The translations under genes were made by a program, and so were the position numbers. The notes beneath the pieces were generated by a model. The model was not told the DNA's origin, did not search any database, and saw only the letters and a list, made by a program, of their open reading frames with translations. A stretch of DNA of 64,000 bases from Opitutaceae bacterium (GTDB lineage Bacteria; Verrucomicrobiota; Verrucomicrobiia; Opitutales; Opitutaceae). The DNA is taken from assembly GCA_028688225.1 (NCBI GenBank), contig JAQTYQ010000003.1, positions 186,001 to 250,000 on the forward strand. Direction: 5' to 3'. Numbering within the stretch: the first letter of the stretch is position 1; each line of letters begins with the position of its first letter. Positions 28,724-38,229 of the stretch are shown in pieces.

Positions 28724-31357
28724 ATGAACCTGAATTCCGTAAGGAAATCATGGGCAGCGCTTGCGCTGATTTTAGGCTCAGGTCTGCCATATCTCGCGGT
28801 CGCCCAGACCGCTTCCACCGATACCTCCGCCTCCGACACGGAGAGCAAGGAGGTCAAGATGGAGAAGTTCGAGGTCACTGGTTCGCGCATCAAGCGTCTG
28901 GACGCAGAGGGCCCCAATCCTGTGACGGCGATCACGCGCGCCGATTTTGAGATTGCAGGCTATTCAAATGTCGGCGAGGCCCTGCGCTCGTTGCCGATCG
29001 TGAGCGGAGCGTCGTTGAACCCGGCGGCCTCCAACAACAGCTTCACGCCAGGAGCCTCCACCGTGAACCTCCGTGGTTTCGGCAACAACAACGTGCTCGT
29101 GCTGCTCAACGGGCGCCGGGCCGCCCCCCTCAGCAGCCCCGGCTTCGATGGTCTCCAGACCATGTTCGACTTCAACAGCATTCCGGCGGCCGCCATCGAG
29201 TCGATCGAGGTGCTCAAAGACGGCGGTTCGGCCATCTACGGCTCGGACGCCGTCTCGGGCGTGATCAACATCAAGCTCCGGAAGGATTTCCGCGGCCTCA
29301 CGACCACGGCGGAGATCGGCAACACGATGAGCACGGATTCGCTCGAGAAGTCGTTCTCGCTCATCTACGGCTCGAGCGCCGGCAAAAACTCCATCGTCAC
29401 CGCGGTCGATTGGCGGCAACGCGCCGCGATCAAGGACCATGACTACGGCTTCTCCGCCGACGCCAATCTGACGATTCGCGGCGGCCCGGACCGGCGGAGT
29501 TATGCCGGTTATCCGGCTTTGGCGTACGTCCCGAGCCTGGGTTGGTACTACACGTTGAATGCCCCCCAGGTTAATCCGACACCCGCCGATATCGTTGAGG
29601 CCGACGTCAGTCACGGTACCTTCAACTTCCAGTCGGTGACCGACCTGATTCCTGAGGTCCGCAACTATGGTTTCTACACGCGCGCGACGCATGACATTAA
29701 CGAGAACCTCTATGCTTTCACCGAGGTCTCGTTTCGCCGGCAGGAAAGCGTCATCGGTGCGGCTCCGGCTCCGGTGTTCAACTACACTGAGCACGGTGAC
29801 GGGCCCAACGGCGCCCTGAACATTCCGGCGACGAACCCGAACAATCCGTTCGGTGAGGATCTCTACGACGAGTGGTACGCCCGCCTGATGAATGCGGGCA
29901 ACCGTATCAACGACGTCACCTCCGACACGCCGCGGGTGCTCGTTGGCCTCGGAGGAAACATTCCATACGGTCAAAACTGGAGCTGGGAAAGCGGGGCCCT
30001 CTTCACCAGCAACGATACCATGAACCTCAATCATGGCACCGTCTTCGACAACCTCTATCAAGACGCGCTCAACGGCGTCGAGATCGGCGGCCAGACGCTT
30101 TATGCGAATCCGTTCGGCCCTGAGGATCCCCTCCTGACGGCCTATTATACCCACGACGACCCCAACAGTTCGAAGTTCGAACTGCGGAGCATCGACTTTA
30201 GCGCGAACGGCGAGGTCTTCGAACTGCCGGCCGGTCCGGTCGGTCTGGCCGTTGGCGGTGAGATCCGTGCGGAGAAGTTCGAAAACATCAAGACGACCAA
30301 CAACATCACCGGCAATGTCGTCGGTGGCGCCGAGGGCTCCTCGGTTCGTGGTCAGCGCGATGTCCGGGCGGCTTATGCCGAGTTGAGCGTGCCGATCATC
30401 AAGGGATTGCAGACACAGCTCGCGGGCCGCTTTGAGGACTACAGCGACTTCGGCCAGACCACGAAGCCCAAGTTCGCGGTCTCCTATCGGCCCGCCGCGT
30501 GGCTCTTGCTGCGGGGCTCGTTCGGCCAGTCGTTTCTGGCGCCGAACCTGTCGTACCTCTACACCAGCCAGGTCACGCAGTTTTCGGATTCGGGACTTGA
30601 TGATCCGAAGCGCCCCAACGACGCTCCACGCCAGATCCAGACCCGGTCGGGCGGCAATCCGGACCTCCAGCCGGAGGAAACCGACGCCTACTATGCCGGC
30701 TTCCAGATTGAACCCGAAGGGGTGTTGAAAGGCTTCGCGTTTGCCGTCGATTGGTTCCAGTTCAAGCAGAAGAACCTGATTTCCCAGCTGGGGCCGGATT
30801 ACATCCTTGCGCATGAAGACTCCCTGCCGGGCGCGGTCGTGCGCAATCCCCCGGCCGCGGGTGAGACCGTCGGCACCGTCAACTACATCATTGATTACTA
30901 TCGCAACGCCGACCACCTGACCTACCGCGGCGTAGACCTCGAAGCGCGCTACGACCTGAACACGACGAACCTGGGTCGTTTCCGGTTTGTCGCCAATGCC
31001 ACCTATGTGGATAACTTCATCTATGAAGGGGATGAACTGGCTGCCACCTACGAACATCCCCACTGGCGCAGCACCGTTGCAGCCGACTGGCAACGGGGTG
31101 ATTGGTCGGCGGCAGTGTTTGTCGCCTACATTGGTTCGTTCGAGAATTATTCCGGCCCCGGCAATGTCGCTGGGCAGATCGTGGTGAACCCGCAAATCAG
31201 TTATTCGGGGCTGTGGAAGACGAAAATCACACTGGGCGCGCGCAACATCCTCGACCGCGACCCGCCGTTCGATGCGCATTCCTCGACCGGTTGGAATGCC
31301 GACATCAACGACCCGGGGAAGCTCTTCGTCTACGTGCGCGTCTCGAAGGATTGGTAG
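28724..31357 (+). CDS. TonB-dependent outer-membrane receptor
   Basis: An 877-residue TonB-dependent receptor. A signal peptide ending about residue 28 (GSGLPYLAVAQ) is followed by a TonB-box-like EKFEVTGSRIKRLD, the plug domain (VGEALRSLPIVSG, VNLRGFGNNNVLVLLNGRR, IESIEVLKDGGSAIYGSDAV) and a beta barrel ending in a typical terminal strand (VYVRVSKDW). It imports a large or scarce substrate (siderophore, glycan or cofactor); the N-terminal style is common among Opitutaceae receptors. ATG 28724 is the start, since upstream frame residues are not signal-like. It is followed by a strong hairpin terminator. Confidence 0.93.
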   Translation: MNLNSVRKSWAALALILGSGLPYLAVAQTASTDTSASDTESKEVKMEKFEVTGSRIKRLDAEGPNPVTAITRADFEIAGYSNVGEALRSLPIVSGASLNPAASNNSFTPGASTVNLRGFGNNNVLVLLNGRRAAPLSSPGFDGLQTMFDFNSIPAAAIESIEVLKDGGSAIYGSDAVSGVINIKLRKDFRGLTTTAEIGNTMSTDSLEKSFSLIYGSSAGKNSIVTAVDWRQRAAIKDHDYGFSADANLTIRGGPDRRSYAGYPALAYVPSLGWYYTLNAPQVNPTPADIVEADVSHGTFNFQSVTDLIPEVRNYGFYTRATHDINENLYAFTEVSFRRQESVIGAAPAPVFNYTEHGDGPNGALNIPATNPNNPFGEDLYDEWYARLMNAGNRINDVTSDTPRVLVGLGGNIPYGQNWSWESGALFTSNDTMNLNHGTVFDNLYQDALNGVEIGGQTLYANPFGPEDPLLTAYYTHDDPNSSKFELRSIDFSANGEVFELPAGPVGLAVGGEIRAEKFENIKTTNNITGNVVGGAEGSSVRGQRDVRAAYAELSVPIIKGLQTQLAGRFEDYSDFGQTTKPKFAVSYRPAAWLLLRGSFGQSFLAPNLSYLYTSQVTQFSDSGLDDPKRPNDAPRQIQTRSGGNPDLQPEETDAYYAGFQIEPEGVLKGFAFAVDWFQFKQKNLISQLGPDYILAHEDSLPGAVVRNPPAAGETVGTVNYIIDYYRNADHLTYRGVDLEARYDLNTTNLGRFRFVANATYVDNFIYEGDELAATYEHPHWRSTVAADWQRGDWSAAVFVAYIGSFENYSGPGNVAGQIVVNPQISYSGLWKTKITLGARNILDRDPPFDAHSSTGWNADINDPGKLFVYVRVSKDW

Positions 31358-31395
31358 AAACTCGTGGCTCGGTTCCAACCGAGACTTCTCTTCAG

Positions 31396-31429
31396 CGCCC
31401 CGGAGTCCCAAGCTCCGGGGCGTTTGATT
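31396..31429 (+). terminator. Rho-independent-like terminator after the TonB receptor
   Basis: CGCCCCGGAG (31396-31405) pairs perfectly with CTCCGGGGCG (31413-31422), 10 bp with a 7-nt loop, followed by TTTGATT. It lies 39 bp after the receptor stop codon. Confidence 0.75.
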
Positions 31430-31441
31430 GATGCGCCGAGC

Positions 31442-32053
31442 ATGTCACCGCCTGATCCAATGAATCTTTTCTCAGGAGACCCGCTCCGTCGGGCATCGTC
31501 CGGATCTGCCTGGAAGTCGCCGATTTGGCTTGGCCAGTTGCTGCTGGTGATAACCTGCACGACCCTGGGCGCTGCGGAATCGCCCTCGTTGCGCGATAGG
31601 CTCACGCCTGAAGAGTTCCATCGGGCTGGGCTCGACAAGCTTACCAGTGAAGAACTCCGGTTTCTCGACGCCCGTCTGGCCGCTGCTGGTGTCGCTCCAG
31701 ACCCCACCCCAACAAGCGCCTCGACTCCGGCATCTCCTGCCAGTTCCACGGCTGAACCGACACGTCGCGGCGAGGCGGCTTTTGGCCAGGAGGAGCAGCT
31801 CAAGGCCGCGATGGAAAAGTCCCAGCGGGTGCCCACCGCCATCCAGTCGCGCATTCTGGGCGCGTTTGCGGGGTGGGAGGGCAAGGCCGAATTCCGCCTC
31901 GAGAATGGCCAGATCTGGCGCCAGATCGACGACGGGCGTTTCGCCGTGCATCTCACCGATCCGGTGGTGGTCATCGAAAAGGGCGTGCTGGGCGCGTACT
32001 ATCTGCACGTCGCGGGTTACGGATCGCGCACAAAGGTCGTCCGGGTGCGATGA
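31442..32053 (+). CDS. Exported hypothetical protein
   Basis: A 203-residue protein with an N-terminal hydrophobic segment (WLGQLLLVITCTTLGAAES) after a basic stretch, either signal peptide or membrane anchor. A short motif LTPEEFHRAGLDKLTSEELR follows, of a type found in many exported proteobacterial and verrucomicrobial proteins, then a Ser/Pro/Ala linker, and a C-terminal beta-rich part with GQIWRQIDDGRFAVHL. The start is ATG 31442 or 31460; both lie after the receptor terminator. Function unknown. Confidence 0.7.
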   Translation: MSPPDPMNLFSGDPLRRASSGSAWKSPIWLGQLLLVITCTTLGAAESPSLRDRLTPEEFHRAGLDKLTSEELRFLDARLAAAGVAPDPTPTSASTPASPASSTAEPTRRGEAAFGQEEQLKAAMEKSQRVPTAIQSRILGAFAGWEGKAEFRLENGQIWRQIDDGRFAVHLTDPVVVIEKGVLGAYYLHVAGYGSRTKVVRVR

Positions 32054-32092
32054 CGCTCCGGAGACCGGCGCCGTCGTGGTCCAGGTTTGCGC

Positions 32093-34093
32093 CTATCGTT
32101 TCTCCACCGCAGGCATTTCGAGAACTTCAGAGGTTCCGGTTGTTACCGGGGGCGTGTCGCCTACGGTGAGATTTGCCGCCAGGAATTTCTCCATGGCCTG
32201 ATAGAGTCTGATCTTGTTTTTCCAGCGGTAATAGCCGTGCCCCTCGTCTGACCGGGTCATCCATTCGACCGGGATGCCATGCTTCCGCAGTTGGGTCGCC
32301 AGCTTGGTGGCGTGTTTCAAATCCACCCGGTCGTCAAGTTCGCCATAGGCAAAGAAAACGGGGACGCGAACCTTGTCCGCGTTAAGCAGCGGCGAGGTCG
32401 CTCGCAGTCGTTCCCGGTCCCTCTTGGCGTCGCCGGTCGTCACTTCGAGTTGGGCCCGGATGGACTCCCAGGCATCGGGGATCGTGCGCAACAGCAGTTC
32501 GATGTCCGTCACACCGACGTAATTAATTCCACACCGATAAAGCTCGGGCGTAAAGGCGAGGCCGGCCATGGTGGCGTAACCGCCATAGCTCGCGCCATAG
32601 ATGGCAATGCGCTTGGGATCGGCGACACCCTGGTCGATGGCCCAATGGACCCCATCGGTGATGTCATCCTGCATCGCGAGACCCCATTGTCCGTAGCCGG
32701 CTTCGAGCCATTTCCGGCCGTAGCCGGTCGAGCCGCGAAAATTAATCTGCAGGACCGCGTAACCGCGGCTGGCGAGGAATTGCACTTCCGGATTGAACCC
32801 CCAGGAATCCCGATACCAGGGACCGCCGTGCGGGTTGACGATGAGCGGCAGATGGCGAGGCTCCTTGGCGGGCGGCACCGTCAGGTAGCCATGGACCGTC
32901 GACCCGTCGCGTGCCTGGTAGCTGATCGGCTTCATCTCGGCCATTTTGGAGGGCTTGAGCCAGTCGGCCCGGCTGACCAGTTTTTCCATCGTCAGCTCTT
33001 TGGTATTCAGCAGGTAGAAGGTGCCCGGATCCCGGTCGGTCGACGCGGAGATCACGATCCACGTGCTGTCCAGGCTGCGGCTGGCAAAGAAGTTTCGCGT
33101 CTCCGGCAGTTCCTGGTCCACGAGTGCCTGCAGGTCCTGCATCCGGTCGTCGGTCCACACGAATTCAGGCTTCGCGGCGTTGCAAAAGAACCCGAGCAGC
33201 GATCCGTCGGCTCGCGAAAGGATGACTCGCTCGACATCATACGTGTCATGGGCATAGAGCTCCTTGACGATCTCGCCGGTCGCGGGATCGAGCAGGCAGA
33301 TAGTGGCCGTATCGCGTCCCAGATTGCTGCTTACGTAGATCAACTGGTTGGCTTTTTCGAAAGCGAGGGGCCGGATCGTTCCCTTCAGGAAATCCCAGCG
33401 TTTTACCTCGCGCCAGTCGCCGTTGGCCGAATCGCGGTAGACCAGAAACTGCTCGCGCCCTTTCTCGCCAAAGCCCACGCGCACGGCGCCGGTGCCATCG
33501 GCCACCCACGAGCGGACGTCTCCCGGGTTGCGCGCCAGCATTCTTTTCGCACCGGTGCGCACATTCATCCGGTAGACATCCGGATTCAACTCATCGCGCT
33601 CATTGCAGGTGACTAATATCTCGTCGGCGGATTTCCCTGCGAGATCTGCGGGCCTCCCGTAGTAGTCGAGGAATTCGGTACTGCGATAGACCCAGCTGCC
33701 ACGGCTTACTTGTTGGCGGACGCTGTCAGCCAATGTCCGGATATGCTTCCCGTCGGCGTCGATCGCAAAAAGGCCGCCGGTGCTGTAGCCGTCATCCTGG
33801 CCCGTGAAAATCAGCCGGTCGTTGCCGATCCAGCGAACCTCGGTCACGTCCATGATGGTCAACCCGGTAAGCTGGGTGGGACGCTTGGTCTGCAAGTCGA
33901 TCACATACAGGTTGAGGTGGTCCTTCCATTTCGAAAGCGCGGCGACCTTGGTCCCGTCGGGCGAGACCTTGATCTCATCGAACGTGTAGTCCCGGAAGAA
34001 ATCCTCCAGCGGAGGAATTTGCTCGTTGCACCAAGCGCCGGTGCTCAAGGCGACAAGGACAATTGCAAGGCGGGCATGCTTGAATGATTTCAT
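32093..34093 (-). CDS. S9 family prolyl oligopeptidase-type peptidase
   Basis: A 666-residue exported serine peptidase: signal peptide (residues 1-20), beta-propeller-like half (about 25-390) and alpha/beta-hydrolase catalytic domain (about 400-640). The triad is visible: Ser in YGASYGGYA (about residue 500), Asp in YGELDDRV and His in DEGHGYY. NPHGGPWYRDSWGF is the S9C-like oxyanion region. It would cleave short peptides in the periplasm. ATG 34093 gives a proper signal sequence; the in-frame start at 34126 would add a weak leader. Confidence 0.92.
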   Translation of the reverse strand: MKSFKHARLAIVLVALSTGAWCNEQIPPLEDFFRDYTFDEIKVSPDGTKVAALSKWKDHLNLYVIDLQTKRPTQLTGLTIMDVTEVRWIGNDRLIFTGQDDGYSTGGLFAIDADGKHIRTLADSVRQQVSRGSWVYRSTEFLDYYGRPADLAGKSADEILVTCNERDELNPDVYRMNVRTGAKRMLARNPGDVRSWVADGTGAVRVGFGEKGREQFLVYRDSANGDWREVKRWDFLKGTIRPLAFEKANQLIYVSSNLGRDTATICLLDPATGEIVKELYAHDTYDVERVILSRADGSLLGFFCNAAKPEFVWTDDRMQDLQALVDQELPETRNFFASRSLDSTWIVISASTDRDPGTFYLLNTKELTMEKLVSRADWLKPSKMAEMKPISYQARDGSTVHGYLTVPPAKEPRHLPLIVNPHGGPWYRDSWGFNPEVQFLASRGYAVLQINFRGSTGYGRKWLEAGYGQWGLAMQDDITDGVHWAIDQGVADPKRIAIYGASYGGYATMAGLAFTPELYRCGINYVGVTDIELLLRTIPDAWESIRAQLEVTTGDAKRDRERLRATSPLLNADKVRVPVFFAYGELDDRVDLKHATKLATQLRKHGIPVEWMTRSDEGHGYYRWKNKIRLYQAMEKFLAANLTVGDTPPVTTGTSEVLEMPAVEKR

Positions 34094-34344
34094 TGGCAAA
34101 GACTGGAAGCTGTGCCGGAGCGGCACGGAACGTCGCCGTTGCGAGTGGGCGAGGCTGCCCGTGGCAGATCACAGCTGGAACAGGCTAAAACAAGAGACTG
34201 CACTTGCTGCAAACATTAGACAAATGGTCTGAACACCGGATCAGCGGCGGGAAGGCCCCGTCCCGGCCGATTCTTGAACTGCCGCATCGTGGTGCTGGCC
34301 CGATCAGTGACACCGTGGGACAGAACGGCCTTTCAACCGTACGA

Positions 34345-36633
34345 TCAACGCCTCCGGTTTCGGGCTCCCATGGTCTCGGCAAAAAAGACAAGCGGAATGC
34401 AGCCAGTTTGGTCCATTGCGCCGGCGGGGAAACCCCGGTGCGGTGCCGGGCGCCCGAAAATCTTTTTTGCGGTCGGCGGCCAGCCGGCGGGGCGCAGGGT
34501 TGTCACGCCGTTGGTCAGCTCCACGCGGCTGATCGCAACCTGGCCCACGCCGCGCACGGCAAGGCGGAGGCGAGGTGCGGGCGAAGGGTAGGGCGGCTTG
34601 TCCCCAAGCCGCCGCGGCGCGTTAGGGATAACGCGCCCCACCAGCGCATTCGTTGACCCAGGGCCGGCCTCACCCGCCTGCGCTCCAACATGAAGTGGCC
34701 GTCCGAGGGCGGCTGCATGAACGGGGACGCTGAACTCGCGCGTGATTCCCGTCCGCGGACGCGCGGCAAACGCGCGAAACTCGATGGCGTAGCAGCTGTG
34801 CAGAGTTGCCCATGAGCCGTCGAGCTGGCGTTGCTCGACGACGATCTTTTGCAGCGCAGGGGCAAAGTTGTGCACCGTGAACTGCAGCTGCCATGCCCCG
34901 CACACCGGCGTGGCCTGCCAGATGATGTCCGCCCGGCGTTGGGCCTGCCCAAGCCAGCGGCGCCACTCGCGCAGGTACTGCTGGTCGCGCTCAAGCATGC
35001 GCTCGTTGGGACCGCGCGTCTGCGGATCGCGCGAACGCCGCCACATGGCGCGGGCGGCCGTGCGTCCGGCCCGGAGCGCGGCGGCGAAGGCGGCAGCCTC
35101 AGCGCGGAGGGATGCGATGACGGCGCCAATCTTTGGCCAAAGAGGCGGGGTCAGGCGACCCCGCCCTGCAACTCGCTGGTCGGATGTTGCAGGGCGGGAT
35201 CTCCTGATCCCGCCGTCGGACTGCAGACGGGCGACATCCCGCCGCAGTTGGAAAACCGCCTGCGCCGCCCGGCGCACGAACACGTCGCGATGGGCGAGGT
35301 AAAGACGGAAGGCCAGACTCGTCGCGAGCGCCGGCGGAACGGGTAGGGGCGCGAACTTGTCGCGCCCTTGGTTCTTGGCGGGGTCGGGCGACTCCGCCCT
35401 GTAAATCCCCTGCAGGGCGCGCAGTTCTCGCTCACAGCGCTCCACGCCCTGCCGCTCCGCGCAGACGTCCCAACGGCGGTTGATCTGCCAGCGATGATAG
35501 CCGACGAACGCGTGCGCGTCGGCCGCCAGCGCGGTGCGCGCCCATTTTCTCGGCGGGCCCAGCGGTCCCGCCCTACCTGAAACGTCGGAGCGGCGCCTGA
35601 GGCTCAGCCGCATCGCCCCGCTTCCAAACACGCGTTCGAAACCGCGCGCAAGCATCTCGCGCGGATCTTCAATCTCCGGGTCGAGCCACAGACAGGCCGC
35701 CGCGGCGTCCACCGCCATGGTGAGTTCGATCGCCAGCCGGTTGGCCTCCCAGGAGGTCACGAGGAAACCACCGGCGCCGACGCACTGGCAACGCCGCCAC
35801 CAGGAGACGATGTTTGCGAGCCGCTCGCCAAACACCGGCAGGGGCTCGTACCGGAAAGCGCCGTTCATCGGGCAGCCCCAGTATTCGATGCCCCGCGCCT
35901 GCAGCGGCCCGGCCAGATCGGAGTCGGCAAAATTGCGGAGTTCGACGCGAGGATGGCGGGCAAACGGATAGTAATACCAGTCGTATGCCATGACCGTCCG
36001 TGGCAGTTGGGGAATGGCCGCGGGCAGCAACGCCAGCATGTCGGCCCACAGACCCAGGCGCAGGCCGAGCGGTGCCGTGAGCCCATGGAGCCGGTTGACA
36101 TGCGCCGCGAAATGGCCGGCCAGCCCCGCGCGTCGGATTTCCGCCCGGCAGCGCGGGCACCGGCCGAGATGAAAGGATTCATCGAGGCCCACATGCACCT
36201 TGCCGGCGGTGCAGAAAGGCGCCATGTCGCGCAACAGTTTTGCGGCGACCTCCACCGTGCGTGGATGCAGCGGGCAGATCTGGCCCTGCGCGAGCGGGCG
36301 GCCGGAGCCGTCGCGCAGTTCGTTCAAATCGCGCAGCCCGGGAACCTTGATCAGATACTGGGTATGGCCGAGCAGATTGACGATGGGCACGACGCGGATG
36401 CCGGCCGCGGTCGCAGCGTCCACCAACCGGGCAAACTGCCGGTAGGTGTAGGCATCCCGTCGCGCCACCGCAGGCAGGCTGGGGTATTCCACCGCGTCCT
36501 CCAGGTGAAGGTAGAGTTCCTGATAGCCCCACCCGGCATAGCGCGGCAGCCACTGCAGCAGAAAATCCAACCGCTCCGCCTGACGGGCGAGATCCCATTG
36601 GAAGGCGCGAGTAATGTGCGGAGTCGTTGGCAT
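34345..36633 (-). CDS. GH20-like glycoside hydrolase with in-frame palindromic repeats
   Basis: A 762-residue protein whose N-terminal 330 residues resemble a GH20 beta-N-acetylhexosaminidase-type TIM barrel: YAGWGYQELYLHLEDAVEYP, IVNLLGHTQYLIKVPG and the catalytic acid pair in KVHVGLDESFHLG. No signal peptide is seen. The C-terminal 350 residues are helical then beta-rich (MLERDQQYLREWRRWLGQAQ). At least four segments are translated from palindromic DNA repeats (plus-strand 34592-34637, 35144-35214, 35347-35398, 35552-35572), so the protein carries Pro/Arg-rich insertions absent from ordinary family members. It may cleave terminal N-acetylhexosamine; activity is uncertain. Confidence 0.8.
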   Translation of the reverse strand: MPTTPHITRAFQWDLARQAERLDFLLQWLPRYAGWGYQELYLHLEDAVEYPSLPAVARRDAYTYRQFARLVDAATAAGIRVVPIVNLLGHTQYLIKVPGLRDLNELRDGSGRPLAQGQICPLHPRTVEVAAKLLRDMAPFCTAGKVHVGLDESFHLGRCPRCRAEIRRAGLAGHFAAHVNRLHGLTAPLGLRLGLWADMLALLPAAIPQLPRTVMAYDWYYYPFARHPRVELRNFADSDLAGPLQARGIEYWGCPMNGAFRYEPLPVFGERLANIVSWWRRCQCVGAGGFLVTSWEANRLAIELTMAVDAAAACLWLDPEIEDPREMLARGFERVFGSGAMRLSLRRRSDVSGRAGPLGPPRKWARTALAADAHAFVGYHRWQINRRWDVCAERQGVERCERELRALQGIYRAESPDPAKNQGRDKFAPLPVPPALATSLAFRLYLAHRDVFVRRAAQAVFQLRRDVARLQSDGGIRRSRPATSDQRVAGRGRLTPPLWPKIGAVIASLRAEAAAFAAALRAGRTAARAMWRRSRDPQTRGPNERMLERDQQYLREWRRWLGQAQRRADIIWQATPVCGAWQLQFTVHNFAPALQKIVVEQRQLDGSWATLHSCYAIEFRAFAARPRTGITREFSVPVHAAALGRPLHVGAQAGEAGPGSTNALVGRVIPNAPRRLGDKPPYPSPAPRLRLAVRGVGQVAISRVELTNGVTTLRPAGWPPTAKKIFGRPAPHRGFPAGAMDQTGCIPLVFFAETMGARNRRR
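34592..34637. repeat. Palindromic repeat inside GH20-like gene, copy 1
   Basis: Two adjacent perfect 9-bp hairpins: GGCGGCTTG/CAAGCCGCC (34592-34600, 34605-34613) and GGCGCGTTA/TAACGCGCC (34616-34624, 34629-34637). They encode a Pro/Arg-rich stretch near the C-terminus in frame. Confidence 0.8.
35144..35214. repeat. Palindromic repeat inside GH20-like gene, copy 2
   Basis: Three consecutive hairpins: GGCGGGGTC/GACCCCGCC (35144-35152, 35157-35165), GCCCTGCAAC/GTTGCAGGGC (35163-35172, 35186-35195) and GGCGGGATC/GATCCCGCC (35193-35201, 35206-35214). The block is translated as the Gly/Arg-rich segment around SRPATSDQRVAGRGRLTP. Confidence 0.85.
35347..35398. repeat. Palindromic repeats inside GH20-like gene, copy 3
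   Basis: GGGCGCGA/TCGCGCCC (35347-35354, 35360-35367) followed by GGCGGGGTC/GACTCCGCC (35377-35385, 35390-35398; one mismatch). The block is read through as protein. Confidence 0.75.
35552..35572. repeat. Palindromic repeat inside GH20-like gene, copy 4
   Basis: GGCGGGCCC/GGTCCCGCC (one mismatch) at 35552-35560 and 35564-35572, again in frame within the coding sequence. Confidence 0.65.
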
Positions 36634-36815
36634 TGGGGACCGAATACCGTGGATGTCTATACCACGGACACCGATGGACACGGATACAGTATTGCATGCC
36701 CAAGGATTGGGGCAGCACCCCACTTTCTCAGGCGCCGCCACAATCGAGTCATCTGCGCTGATCCGTGTTTCATATCAGTTTTTTGCAATGAAGCTCAGCC
36801 GGCATCGTTCGCGAT

Positions 36816-38222
36816 TCATCCCGATGGCAGAAGACCGCGGTTCTGCAAATACGCCCGCAGCCACGCCCGGCCGCCGGCCTCGTCGGTGAATGCGCCCTCC
36901 ATCTGCGCCTCGAAGCAGGCATCCAGGATGGGCTTGAAATGCGGGCCGGCCGGCAGGCCAAGCTCCAGCAGATGCCGGCCGAGGATCAGCGCCCGGGGAG
37001 CGGAATCGCGGACGGCGAGGACATGGGCCTTTTCCCGGAGCGCTTGGATGCGGGCTTCGGTTTCACGCGACACCAGCGGGGGACGGCCGAGATGATCCGC
37101 CCACATGACCAGGCACAAATCGTCGAGCGTGGCCGGGGCGAGCTTGCGGGCGAGCCGCCGCACGGAGCTGTCGGAGAATTCCGGCTGGCCATGGTGATGG
37201 GCCAGGTGATGCCGCACCAGCGGCCGCACCCAGTCGATCAGGTCGAGCGGAGCGCCGATGCGGCGCAGAAAAGCCTCGGCCGGCGGACCACCCGCCTCTT
37301 CGTGTCCGGGACTGAGCCAGCGCACCGTGCCGCGGCGTTCAGCGCGCACGGTGGTCGATGGCTTGCCAAAATCGTGGGCGAGCACGGCGAACATCAAGTA
37401 GCGCCGCCGGCTCGGGCTGCTGTCCCGCCACTCCGGCAGGCCGGCCAGCGCGTCGAGACAGTGCCTGGTATGGGCCAGCACGTCGCCTTCCGGATGCCAT
37501 TCGGGCTCCTGGGGCACCGCGGCCATCGCCGCGATCTCCGGGAAATGGGTGATCCAGCCGCTCTGCTCGAGCACGACCAGTCCCTGCGCCGGCACGGTTG
37601 ACTTAACGGCCCATTTTTCCCATTCGCCCCACACGCGCTCGACCGGCAGTTCGTCATAGCTGCCGGCGATGCTTTGACAAAGGGCCGCGGTTTCCGGCGC
37701 GAGGGCGAGGTTGAAACGCGCCGCCAGCTGCATCGCGCGGAGCACCCGCAGCGGGTCCTCGACAAACGCACCGCTGGTGTGCCGCAGCCGCCGGGCCTGC
37801 AAGTCGGCCCGGCCGCCATGCGGATCGATGAAGGCGCCGGTCAGCGGATCATAGGCGATGGCGTTGATCGTAAAGTCGCGCCGCGCCGCCGCCGCGGCAT
37901 CGGTCAGAGTGGGGTCGGGCGCGATGGCGAAACCGCGGTGTCCGGCGCCGGTTTTGGATTCGCGGCGCGGCAGGCTGAAATCGTACTCTGTGCCGTTGAG
38001 CCGCAGCTTGACGGTGCCAAAACTCCGGCCCACCAGATCGGCTTCGCCGAAGGGCGCGAGGACGCGCACCAGGGTTTCATAGTCGACCCCGCTGACCTCG
38101 ATGTCGAAGTCCTTCGGTTCAAGCCCGAGCAGCCAGTCGCGGACGCAGCCCCCCACCAGGCGGGGCCGGCCCACGGCTTGCACGGCACGCAACACCACCA
38201 ACAGCTCAGCGGGCAGGCGCAT
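36816..38222 (-). CDS. cca: CCA tRNA nucleotidyltransferase / poly(A) polymerase family
   Basis: A 468-residue class II nucleotidyltransferase. The head domain has VGGCVRDWLLG with DFDIEVSG (catalytic Asp pair) and RRDFTINAIAY; the neck has EDPLRVLRAMQLAARF; a C-terminal HD-type domain is present (VLAHDFGK, HHLAHHHGQ). It would add or repair the tRNA 3' CCA end. ATG 38222 was preferred over 38279 because it lies just past the stop of the DUF423 gene (38230) and begins directly before the fold. No clear SD precedes either start. It is probably co-transcribed with the DUF423 gene. Confidence 0.92.
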   Translation of the reverse strand: MRLPAELLVVLRAVQAVGRPRLVGGCVRDWLLGLEPKDFDIEVSGVDYETLVRVLAPFGEADLVGRSFGTVKLRLNGTEYDFSLPRRESKTGAGHRGFAIAPDPTLTDAAAAARRDFTINAIAYDPLTGAFIDPHGGRADLQARRLRHTSGAFVEDPLRVLRAMQLAARFNLALAPETAALCQSIAGSYDELPVERVWGEWEKWAVKSTVPAQGLVVLEQSGWITHFPEIAAMAAVPQEPEWHPEGDVLAHTRHCLDALAGLPEWRDSSPSRRRYLMFAVLAHDFGKPSTTVRAERRGTVRWLSPGHEEAGGPPAEAFLRRIGAPLDLIDWVRPLVRHHLAHHHGQPEFSDSSVRRLARKLAPATLDDLCLVMWADHLGRPPLVSRETEARIQALREKAHVLAVRDSAPRALILGRHLLELGLPAGPHFKPILDACFEAQMEGAFTDEAGGRAWLRAYLQNRGLLPSG

Positions 38223-38229
38223 GGAATGA

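Noticed and set aside
28964..31411. 815-codon open frame antisense to the TonB receptor
   Set aside because: It is the high-GC antisense shadow of a well-supported receptor gene and has Arg/Val/Gly-rich composition with no motif.
36690..36815. Possible additional small gene between cca and the GH20-like gene
   Set aside because: No frame of plausible composition; only an imperfect repeat of ACACGGATA-like sequence was seen.
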